From NCBI GenBank assembly GCA_023462275.1, contig JAEWYD010000081.1:1-5723 (forward strand): a DNA stretch of 5,723 nucleotides, given 5' to 3'. Shown piece by piece: positions 1 through 5,313 of the stretch. The notes beneath the pieces were generated by a model, which saw nothing but the letters and a program-made list of their open reading frames with translations, made no database searches and was not told the DNA's origin. How positions within the stretch are numbered: position 1 is the stretch's first letter; the number at the start of each line of letters is the position of its first letter. Origin of the DNA: Actinomycetes bacterium (GTDB lineage: Bacteria; Actinomycetota; Actinomycetes; Actinomycetales; Cellulomonadaceae). The position numbers and the translations under genes were made by a program.

Positions 1-1564
1 CGCCTGGGGCGCCCGCCGCGGCGGCGTCGGCCCGCGCCGCCACCCGTCCGCTCGGGGCCGCCCCGTGCGCGAGCAGACGCAGGTACTCGTCGACGCCGCC
101 GGGCACGTGCCGCAGGTGGCCGCCGACCAGCGCGTACTGCTGGTCGGTGACGCGCTCGAGCAGGTACCGGTCGTGCGAGACGACGATGAGCGTGCCCGGC
201 CAGGAGTCGAGGAGGTCCTCGAGCGCCGCCAACATGTCCGTATCCATGTCGTTGGTCGGCTCGTCGAGCACCAGCACGTTGGGCTCGTCGAGCAGCGTGA
301 GCAGCAGCTGCAGGCGACGGCGCTGACCGCCGGAGAGGTCACCGACCGGCGTCGCGAGCTGGGCGTTCGTGAACCCGAGCCGCTCGAGCAGCTGGCCCGG
401 CGTCATCTCCTTGCCGCCCGTGGCGTACGTCGTCCGGTAGCGCGCGACGACGTCGGACACCCGGTCCCGGCCGATGTCCGCCAGCTCGGCGAGGTTCTGC
501 GTGAGTGCCGCGACCTTCACGGTCTTGCCGCGCTTGACCCGCCCCGTCGTGGGCGCGACCTCGCCGGTGATGAGGCCGAGCAGCGTCGACTTGCCCGCGC
601 CGTTGGTGCCGAGCAGGCCCGTGCGCTCGCCCGGGCCGAGCAGCCAGGTGACGTCGCGCAGCACCGGGGTGTCGCCGTAGGTGACCGAGACGTCGACGAG
701 GTCGAGGACGTCCTTGCCGAGCCGGGCCGTGGCCATCCGGGCCAGCTCGGTGGAGTTGCGCAGCGGCGGCACGTCCGCGATCAGGGCGTTCGCGGCGTCG
801 ATCCGGAACTTGGGCTTGGACGTGCGGGCGGGGGCGCCGCGACGCAGCCAGGCGAGCTCCTTGCGCATGAGGTTCTGCCGGCGGGCCTCGGTCGCGGCGG
901 CCATCCGGTCCCGCTCGACGCGCTGCAGCACGTACGCGGCGTACCCGCCCTCGAAGGGCTCGACGACGCCGTCGTGCACCTCCCAGGTCGCGGTGCAGAC
1001 CTCGTCGAGGAACCAGCGGTCGTGCGTCACCACGACGAGGCCGCCGGCGTTGGGCGCCCAGCGGGACTTCAGGTGGCCAGCCAGCCACGTGATCGCCTGC
1101 ACGTCGAGGTGGTTCGTGGGCTCGTCGAGGAAGAGGACGTCGTCGTCGTCCACGAGGAGCCTGGCGAGCGCGACGCGACGCCGCTCGCCGCCGGACAGCG
1201 TGCCGACGACGCCGTCCCACGGCAGGTCCGCGACGAGGCCGGCGAGGACGTCGCGGGTGCGGGCGTCACCGGCCCACTCGTGCTCGGGGGTGTCGCCGAC
1301 GATCGCCTGGCCCACCGTGAGCGTGCGGTCGAGCGTGTCCGCCTGGTCCAGGACGCCGATGCGCACGCCGCTGCGGACGGTGACGCGGCCGGCGTCGGGC
1401 GTCAGGCGGCCCGTGAGGAGCGCGAGGAGCGTCGACTTGCCGTCGCCGTTGCGCCCGACGACGCCGATCCGGTCGCCCTCGGAGATGCCGACGGTCACCG
1501 AGTCGAGGACGACGGTGGTCGGGTACTCCAGGTGCAGGGACTCGCCGCCCAGGAGGTGTGCCAC
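1..1564 (-). CDS. ABC-F family ATPase, Uup/EttA type (3' end outside window)
   Basis: This is a soluble protein with two ATP-binding cassettes and no membrane segment, as in ABC-F proteins, which act on ribosomes rather than in transport. 521 codons are visible. Cassette 1 has Walker A GRNGDGKS (37-44), signature LSGGE (123-127), Walker B VLFLDEPTNHLD (143-154) and H-loop His181. Cassette 2 has Walker A GTNGAGKS (319-326), LSGGQ (410-414), VLVLDEPTNDMD (430-441) and His464. The linker between cassettes (about 205-285) is Arg-rich and of housekeeping length, which argues against an antibiotic-resistance ABC-F. The sequence runs off the window in an Ala/Gly-rich stretch just after cassette 2, where Uup proteins carry a C-terminal coiled coil. 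GTG at 1564 is chosen because it fits a leaderless start: a TACCCT box ends 7 bases upstream and no Shine-Dalgarno is present. An in-frame ATG at 1636 would add 24 residues. Family assignment is firm; the exact subfamily is inferred. Confidence 0.95.
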   Translation of the reverse strand, partial: MAHLLGGESLHLEYPTTVVLDSVTVGISEGDRIGVVGRNGDGKSTLLALLTGRLTPDAGRVTVRSGVRIGVLDQADTLDRTLTVGQAIVGDTPEHEWAGDARTRDVLAGLVADLPWDGVVGTLSGGERRRVALARLLVDDDDVLFLDEPTNHLDVQAITWLAGHLKSRWAPNAGGLVVVTHDRWFLDEVCTATWEVHDGVVEPFEGGYAAYVLQRVERDRMAAATEARRQNLMRKELAWLRRGAPARTSKPKFRIDAANALIADVPPLRNSTELARMATARLGKDVLDLVDVSVTYGDTPVLRDVTWLLGPGERTGLLGTNGAGKSTLLGLITGEVAPTTGRVKRGKTVKVAALTQNLAELADIGRDRVSDVVARYRTTYATGGKEMTPGQLLERLGFTNAQLATPVGDLSGGQRRRLQLLLTLLDEPNVLVLDEPTNDMDTDMLAALEDLLDSWPGTLIVVSHDRYLLERVTDQQYALVGGHLRHVPGGVDEYLRLLAHGAAPSGRVAARADAAAAGAPG

Positions 1565-1571
1565 GGGGAGA

Positions 1572-1577
1572 AGGGTA
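1572..1577 (-). promoter_or_regulatory. Candidate -10 box for a leaderless ABC-F transcript
   Basis: Read on the minus strand this is TACCCT, matching the actinobacterial -10 pattern TANNNT. It is separated by exactly 7 bases from the GTG at 1564, so transcription would begin at or next to the start codon. No convincing -35 hexamer is visible and no ribosome binding site precedes the GTG. This is inferred from spacing and motif only. Confidence 0.5.
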
Positions 1578-1623
1578 GGCGCGTCGGGCTCGGCTCCCGC
1601 GTGCGCCCCGCTCCCGCGCCCCG

Positions 1624-1657
1624 CGAGCACTGCCATCTGCCGCGACCGCTGCTGATC
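1624..1657 (-). repeat. Diverged inverted copy of the intergenic repeat
   Basis: The reverse complement of this stretch aligns with the two plus-strand copies further on. It shares an uninterrupted AGCAGCGGT, and then 16 of the next 21 bases match the copy at 1702-1733, including GATGGCAG and GCTCG, giving about 25 of 30 overall. It lies in the opposite orientation to the other copies, so the RNA could fold back on the copy at 1702-1733. An alternative ATG for the ABC-F gene (1636) falls inside this copy. Its function is unknown. Confidence 0.65.
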
Positions 1658-1680
1658 GGCGCCAGCGCTGTCGGTTGGGC

Positions 1681-1691
1681 GGCAGCGCTCG
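1681..1691 (+). repeat. Partial repeat fragment (GGCAGCGCTCG core)
   Basis: An 11-base exact match to the right-hand part of the two full 32-base copies, preceded by GGG as in those copies but with one base fewer between. A related AGCGCT core also occurs at 1664-1669. These fragments suggest decay or recombination within the repeat cluster. Alone it would be weak; the adjacent full copies give it meaning. Confidence 0.4.
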
Positions 1692-1701
1692 GCTCGAACC
1701 A

Positions 1702-1733
1702 GCAGCGGTGGCGTGGGATGGCAGCGCTCGACG
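1702..1733 (+). repeat. Full 32-base direct repeat, copy A
   Basis: Identical over 32 bases to the stretch at 1756-1787. It starts GCAGCGGTGGCGTGGG and ends with ATGGCAGCGCTCGACG. The start-to-start distance is 54 bases, a multiple of three, so neither direct copy shifts a reading frame. It lies in the divergent spacer between the ABC-F and TauE genes, not in a recognisable gene. I do not recognise it as a named repeat family. Confidence 0.85.
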
Positions 1734-1755
1734 GCGGGTCGGGGTGGCTGGACCG

Positions 1756-1787
1756 GCAGCGGTGGCGTGGGATGGCAGCGCTCGACG
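1756..1787 (+). repeat. Full 32-base direct repeat, copy B
   Basis: Exact second copy of 1702-1733, in the same orientation. The unit ends 21 bases before the TAGAGT box assigned to the TauE gene, so it overlaps the region where a regulator or RNA polymerase would bind upstream of that promoter. The flanks do not match beyond the unit, apart from a loosely similar GACC/AACC on the left. The role is unknown: an operator pair, a REP-like element and a remnant of a mobile repeat are all possible. Confidence 0.85.
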
Positions 1788-1808
1788 ATCGGCCGACGGC
1801 GGCTTCCG

Positions 1809-1814
1809 TAGAGT
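1809..1814 (+). promoter_or_regulatory. Candidate -10 box for a leaderless TauE transcript
   Basis: TAGAGT fits the TANNNT -10 pattern and ends 7 bases before the GTG at 1822, the same geometry as on the opposite strand for the ABC-F gene. No Shine-Dalgarno lies in front of that GTG. No good -35 hexamer is seen at 16-19 bases; the TCGAC at the end of repeat copy B is too far away. Confidence 0.5.
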
Positions 1815-1821
1815 TCGGCGC

Positions 1822-2637
1822 GTGAGCTCCACCCCCGCGCGCCGGCCTCGTGCCGACCTCGCCCCGCCGGACCCGCCGCTCGTCCGCCTCGTGCTCGTCG
1901 GCCTGGCGGGCGGCTTGCTGTCCGGGACGTTCGGCGTCGGTGGCGGGATCGTCATGGTGCCGCTGCTGCTGCTCGTGGCCAGGCTCGAGGACCGGCGCGC
2001 GGCGGCGACGTCGCTCGCGGCGATCGTCCCGGCGTCGGCGGCCGGGGTCGTCACGTACGCCGCGCACGGGGACGTCGCGGTCGGGGTCGCGCTCGTCGTC
2101 GCGGCCGGGGCGATGGCCGGCTCGCTCGTCGGCACGCGCCTGCTGCGACGGCTGCACGTCGACGTGTTCCGGTGGCTGCTCGCCGCGTTGCTGGTCGCCG
2201 CGGCGGTCCAGATGGTCGTGGCGCTGCCGACGCGCGACGGCGACCTGTCCCTCACCTGGGCGTCCGCCGGCCCCCTGCTCGCGCTCGGGCTGGTCACGGG
2301 CGTGCTGTCCGGGCTGTTCGGGATCGGCGGGGGGATCGTCGTCGTGCCCGTGCTGGTCGCGGTCTTCGGCGCCAGCGACCTCGTGGCCAAGGGGACGTCG
2401 CTGCTGGTCATCGTCCCGACGGCGATCACCGGCACGATCGCCAACGCGCGCCGCGGCATGGTCGACCTGCGCAGCGGCCTCGCGGTCGGCCTCGCGGCGG
2501 CTGCGGCGTCGTCGGTCGGCGCACTGCTGGCGGGCAGGCTCAGCCCGCGCGCGTCGGCGATCCTCTTCGCGACGCTGCTCGTCGTCTTCGCCGGTCAGAT
2601 GGTCCAGCGCGCGCTACGGAGCCGCCGCGCCCGCTGA
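1822..2637 (+). CDS. TauE/SafE-family membrane permease
   Basis: A 271-residue integral membrane protein of the TauE/SafE (DUF81) family. The family includes proteins implicated in export of sulfite or sulfoacetate and related organic anions, but most members have no proven substrate. The two-fold internal repeat typical of the family is clear: GLLSGTFGVGGGIVMVPLL (31-49) and GVLSGLFGIGGGIVVVPVL (160-178), each followed by a hydrophobic segment with a TSL motif (63-65 and 192-194). About seven or eight hydrophobic segments are visible, after a short Pro/Arg-rich N-terminus likely to be cytoplasmic. Length is normal and the protein looks intact. GTG at 1822 is preferred: it sits 7 bases after a TAGAGT box, and the open frame upstream translates only the intergenic repeats. 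The gene stands alone between a divergent ABC-F gene and a convergent VOC gene, so context does not identify the substrate. Confidence 0.93.
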   Translation: MSSTPARRPRADLAPPDPPLVRLVLVGLAGGLLSGTFGVGGGIVMVPLLLLVARLEDRRAAATSLAAIVPASAAGVVTYAAHGDVAVGVALVVAAGAMAGSLVGTRLLRRLHVDVFRWLLAALLVAAAVQMVVALPTRDGDLSLTWASAGPLLALGLVTGVLSGLFGIGGGIVVVPVLVAVFGASDLVAKGTSLLVIVPTAITGTIANARRGMVDLRSGLAVGLAAAAASSVGALLAGRLSPRASAILFATLLVVFAGQMVQRALRSRRAR

Positions 2638-2658
2638 CCGTCGCGCCCGCTGACCGTC
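2627..2658 (+). repeat. Perfect 16-base tandem duplication across the TauE stop codon
   Basis: The unit GCGCCCGCTGACCGTC occurs twice with no gap (2627-2642 and 2643-2658). The first copy encodes the last residues and the TGA stop of the TauE gene (2635-2637). The second copy lies wholly downstream, so the protein end is unaffected. It looks like a slippage event. Confidence 0.85.
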
Positions 2659-2667
2659 GCAGGCGCC

Positions 2668-2728
2668 TCGCCGTCGCCGAGCTTGCGCATGGCGAAAGGT
2701 TCGCGACGGCGGAGCGCGCCCCGCCGTC
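2668..2728. terminator. Overlapping hairpins between convergent genes, possible bidirectional terminator
   Basis: Two mutually exclusive stems share one arm. Hairpin 1 pairs CGCCGTCGC (2669-2677) with GCGACGGCG (2703-2711) around a 25-base loop. Hairpin 2 pairs GACGGCGG (2705-2712) with CCGCCGTC (2721-2728) around an 8-base loop and overlaps the last codon and stop of the VOC gene. They lie where the TauE and VOC transcripts meet. There is no T-tract on either strand, so this is not a canonical intrinsic terminator, though such stems are common at gene ends in high-GC bacteria. Confidence 0.4.
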
Positions 2729-3146
2729 AGCCCGCCTGGAAGACGGCGAACGTCGCGCCCGCCGGGTCGCGCAGGACGACGTAGCCCGAGTCGCCGTCGC
2801 GCTGTGGCCCCGACACGACCACGCCGCCTGCGGCCGTCGCCGCCGCGAGGGACGCGTCCAGGTCGGCGACCATGAAGTAGGGGATCCACACCGGCGGCAG
2901 CCCCGCGTTCTCGCCGCGGGCGTGGCAGACGCCGGCGGCCGCGTCGCCGTCCGGCCCGGCCATGGTCCAGTCCTCGTACCCGTCCATCGGCGTGGGCTGG
3001 GGCGTCCAGCCGACGACGGCGGCGTAGAAGTCGCGTACGGGTGCGGCGTCCGGGACCGACAGGTCCAGCCAGGCGACGCTGCCGAGCGCAGGGCCGTGGC
3101 TGTGGTCGTGGCCGTCGTGGTCGTGGTCGTGGTCGTGCTCGGTCAT
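2727..3146 (-). CDS. VOC (glyoxalase-fold) protein with His-rich N-terminus
   Basis: A 139-residue protein with one vicinal-oxygen-chelate domain of the kind annotated as related to lactoylglutathione lyase. Residues 24-65 and 87-137 form the two paired modules. Typical features are WLDLSVPD (26-33), a DFYAAVVGW stretch (39-47), WIPYFMVADLD (87-97), AGG (106-108) and LRDPAGATFAVFQ (125-137). Reaction and substrate cannot be read from the sequence; many such proteins have no known activity. The unusual part is residues 1-18, with seven His (4, 6, 8, 10, 13, 15, 17) alternating with Asp, a likely metal-binding tail more familiar from metal transporters and chaperones. The ATG at 3146 is chosen for its GGGAG ribosome binding site 5 bases upstream. 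An upstream in-frame ATG would add 28 residues unlike the family. No signal peptide is seen, so it is probably cytoplasmic. The gene is divergent from the AhpD-like gene and convergent with TauE. Confidence 0.88.
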   Translation of the reverse strand: MTEHDHDHDHDGHDHSHGPALGSVAWLDLSVPDAAPVRDFYAAVVGWTPQPTPMDGYEDWTMAGPDGDAAAGVCHARGENAGLPPVWIPYFMVADLDASLAAATAAGGVVVSGPQRDGDSGYVVLRDPAGATFAVFQAG

Positions 3147-3188
3147 GCCTGCTCCCAGGGGGCTCGGGCGCCGGCGGCTCTCGACGGC

Positions 3189-3207
3189 GGGCACCAGCAT
3201 GCTGCCC
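3189..3207. promoter_or_regulatory. Small palindrome in the divergent spacer, possible operator
   Basis: CAGCATGCTG (3195-3204) is a perfect 10-base palindrome. It is nested in a partly symmetric context where GGGCA (3189-3193) can pair with TGCCC (3203-3207). It sits near the middle of the 122-base spacer between the VOC and AhpD-like genes, a natural place for a shared operator. Palindromes of this size also arise by chance in such GC-rich DNA, so support is weak. Confidence 0.25.
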
Positions 3208-3268
3208 GCGGGACCGCCCCGGCTACCCACCCCTCGCCGTCGTCGGCGCCGCGAGGCAGGATCGGGCG

Positions 3269-3877
3269 ATGGCGTGGATCACCGGACCCGACGACACCGA
3301 CCCGGCCACGGACCCCGCGGTCCGCGCGCTGTACGACGCCGACCGGGAGGCCCTCGGCTTCGTCCGCGGGTACACCCAGGTCTTCGCGCACCGGCCCGCC
3401 GTCTACGCGGCCTGGGCCCAGCTGAACGGCGCCGTGAAGGCGTCGATGGACCTGCGCACGTACGAGCTCGCGACGGTGGCGGCCGCCCGCCGGCTGCGCT
3501 CGAGCTACTGCTGCCTCGCGCACGGTCAGGTGCTGGTGCAGCGCGGGCTGCTCGACGAGGGGGGGCTGCGCTGCGCCGTCCTGGACGAGCCGACGGACCA
3601 GCTCTCCGCCCGCGACCGCGCCGTCATGACGCTCGCGGACGCGGTCGCCGCCGGCGCCGCCGACATGACGGAGGACGACCTGGCCCCGCTGCGGGCGCAC
3701 GGCATGGCCGACGACGAGATCCTCTCGGTGGTGCTGGCCGCCGCGGCCCGGTGCTTCTTCAGCACGGTGCTCGACGCGGTCGGCGCGCAGCCGGACCGCG
3801 ACTTCCTCGGGCTGCCCGAGGGGCTGCGGGCGGCGCTGGTCGTCGGCCGCCCGATCGCGGGCGAGCCTGCGGGATGA
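3269..3877 (+). CDS. AhpD-like / carboxymuconolactone decarboxylase-fold protein
   Basis: A 202-residue, mostly helical protein of the AhpD/CMD superfamily, whose AhpD members reduce peroxides through a Glu-CxxC-His centre. The core is ELATVAAARRLRSSYCCLAHG (66-86). By the AhpD spacing, Glu66, Cys81 and His85 are present, but the first Cys of CxxC is replaced by Ser78. A second Cys follows directly at 82. The second half (about 113-172) has the usual helical continuation, with SARDRAVMTLADAVA and a DDEILSVVLAAAARCFFSTVLDAVG stretch. It may therefore be a single-Cys peroxidase-related enzyme or have another activity; the natural reductant and substrate are unknown. ATG at 3269 is chosen because AGGA lies 7 bases upstream and the family-like sequence begins here. 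That same stretch, CAGGAT, could also be a -10 box for a near-leaderless transcript. The stop overlaps the next start as ATGA, implying coupling to the GH1 gene. No signal peptide is seen. Confidence 0.88.
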   Translation: MAWITGPDDTDPATDPAVRALYDADREALGFVRGYTQVFAHRPAVYAAWAQLNGAVKASMDLRTYELATVAAARRLRSSYCCLAHGQVLVQRGLLDEGGLRCAVLDEPTDQLSARDRAVMTLADAVAAGAADMTEDDLAPLRAHGMADDEILSVVLAAAARCFFSTVLDAVGAQPDRDFLGLPEGLRAALVVGRPIAGEPAG

Positions 3878-5313
3878 GCGGCGGGGGGTCGCGCGCGTTC
3901 CCGGCCGGGTTCCTCTGGGGTGCGGGGACGTCGGCGTACCAGGTGGAGGGCAGCCTGACCGCGGACGGCCGCGGGGAGTCGGTGTGGGACGCGTTCGTCG
4001 CCCGGCCCGGGGCGGTCGAGGGTGGCGTCGACGCGCGCATCGCGTGCGACTCCTACCGCCGCTGGCGCGACGACGTCGACCTGGTCGCCGAGCTCGGGCT
4101 GGGCGCCTACCGCTTCTCCGTCGGCTGGTCGCGCGTGCTGCCGGACGGCGTCGGGCGGGTGGAGCCCCTGGCCCTGGACCACTACGAGCGCCTGGTGGAC
4201 GCGCTGCTCGAGCGCGGCGTCGCGCCGGTGGTCACGCTCAACCACTGGGACATGCCGCAGGCGCTGATGGCCGACGGCGGCTGGGCGGGCCGCGCCAGCG
4301 TCGCCGCGTTCGCCGAGTACGCCGACGCCGTGGGGGCGCGGCTGGGCGACCGCGTGACCTGGTGGGTCACCCAGAACGAGCCGTGGGTCGTCGCCGTCCT
4401 GGGCTACCAGAAGGGCCTGCACGCGCCCGGCGTCGCCGAGCTGCGCGCGTCCTTCGCGGCCGCGCACCACCAGCTGCTCGGCCACGGGGCCGCGGCGGCG
4501 GCGCTGCGTGCGTACGCGCCCGACGCGCACGTGGGCGTCGCGCTCAGCCTGTTCCCCTGCGACCCGGCGTCGGACGACGAGGCCGACCGCGCCGCCGCGC
4601 ATGCCTCCGACGGCTACGTGAACCGCTGGTTCCTCGACGCGCTCGCGGGTCGCGGCTACCCGGCGGACGCCCGCGGGCACTGGGTGCGGGCGCTCGCCGC
4701 GGCGGGGCACCCGGGCGCGGTGGACGACGTCGTGCGCGACGGCGACGAGGCGGCGATCGGGCGCGCCGACTGGATCGGCGTCAACTACTACACGCGCCGG
4801 ATCATGGCGGCCGCCGAGCCGGACCCGGCCGCCGGGCAGCCGTTCCCGTGGCGTGTGGTGCCGCCCCCGGGGGAGGCCCGCCGCACCGACGAGGGCTGGG
4901 AGGTGGTGCCCGGCGCGCTGCGGGACCTGCTGGTCCGGCTGCACCGCGAGTGCAACCTGCCGCTGCTGGTGACCGAGAACGGCGGCGTCTACGGCGACGG
5001 CCCCGTGCCCGACGGCACGGTCCCCGACGTCCGGCGCACCGACTTCCTGCGCGACCACCTGGCGGCGCTGCACGACGCCGTCGGGGCCGGGGCGGACGTG
5101 CGCGGCTACCTGCACTGGTCGCTGCTGGACAACTTCGAGTGGGCGCTCGGGTACCGGTCGCGCTTCGGGCTGGTGCACGTCGACTACCCGACGGGGCGGC
5201 GCATCGTGAAGGACTCAGGACGCTGGTACGCGGCCGTGGCCGGTGCGAACGCGCTGCCCGACGACGCAGCGCAGGTCCGCGGGTCGACGGCGACGCCGGG
5301 GGGCCAGGGGTGA
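3874..5313 (+). CDS. Glycoside hydrolase family 1 beta-glucosidase
   Basis: A complete 479-residue GH1 (beta/alpha)8-barrel enzyme. GH1 enzymes hydrolyse terminal non-reducing beta-glycosides such as cellobiose with retention of configuration. Visible markers are FPAGFLWGAGTSAYQVEG (9-26, sugar-binding Gln23), YRFSVGWSRVLP (79-90), NHWDMPQAL (123-131, binding His124-Trp125), acid/base Glu169 in TQNEP (166-170), GVNYYT (302-307), nucleophile Glu368 in VTENG (366-370) and HWSLLDNFEWALGY (414-427, with Glu422-Trp423). The C-terminal RIVKDSGRWY (443-452) is also typical. All key residues are present, so it should be active; glucosidase, galactosidase and fucosidase activities cannot be separated by eye. 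Slight departures from the usual are Gln167 before NEP and Asn123 before HWD. No signal peptide is seen, so it is cytoplasmic and would act on imported oligosaccharides. The ATG overlaps the previous stop (ATGA) and its own stop overlaps the next start (GTGA), placing it mid-operon. Confidence 0.97.
   Translation: MSGGGSRAFPAGFLWGAGTSAYQVEGSLTADGRGESVWDAFVARPGAVEGGVDARIACDSYRRWRDDVDLVAELGLGAYRFSVGWSRVLPDGVGRVEPLALDHYERLVDALLERGVAPVVTLNHWDMPQALMADGGWAGRASVAAFAEYADAVGARLGDRVTWWVTQNEPWVVAVLGYQKGLHAPGVAELRASFAAAHHQLLGHGAAAAALRAYAPDAHVGVALSLFPCDPASDDEADRAAAHASDGYVNRWFLDALAGRGYPADARGHWVRALAAAGHPGAVDDVVRDGDEAAIGRADWIGVNYYTRRIMAAAEPDPAAGQPFPWRVVPPPGEARRTDEGWEVVPGALRDLLVRLHRECNLPLLVTENGGVYGDGPVPDGTVPDVRRTDFLRDHLAALHDAVGAGADVRGYLHWSLLDNFEWALGYRSRFGLVHVDYPTGRRIVKDSGRWYAAVAGANALPDDAAQVRGSTATPGGQG

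Noticed and set aside
1..1564. ABC transporter ATPase or antibiotic-resistance ABC-F protein
   Set aside because: Two cassettes sit in one chain with no membrane partner nearby, which points to ABC-F. The linker between cassettes is not extended as in resistance proteins.
1565..1636. N-terminal extension of the ABC-F protein from an ATG at 1636
   Set aside because: The added 24 residues are Gly/Ala-rich and unlike the family, the ATG lies in a repeat, and the GTG at 1564 has a well-placed -10 box. It is not fully excluded.
1624..1787. CRISPR array
   Set aside because: Only two exact copies are present, plus an inverted one. The spacing would give a single 22-base spacer, and no cas gene is in the window.
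1675..1821. N-terminal extension of the TauE protein
   Set aside because: The 49 extra residues only translate the intergenic repeats. The GTG at 1822 has leaderless-promoter spacing and gives the usual family length.
65..1825. A 586-codon open frame on the plus strand opposite the ABC-F gene
   Set aside because: It is antisense to a gene with both full ATP-binding cassettes. Its composition (Arg/Val/Glu/Asp-rich, no domains) is what GC-rich DNA gives in the complementary frame.
1718..1825. A 35-codon plus-strand ORF starting at the ATG in repeat copy A and ending over the TauE start, with an internally repeated MAALD sequence
   Set aside because: The repetition comes from the DNA repeat, whose 54-base period keeps frame in every reading frame. 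There is no ribosome binding site and no independent sign of coding.
3526..5178. A 550-codon open frame on the minus strand opposite GH1 and the AhpD-like gene
   Set aside because: GH1 motifs on the plus strand are complete and intact. The antisense product has no recognisable motif and spans two real genes.
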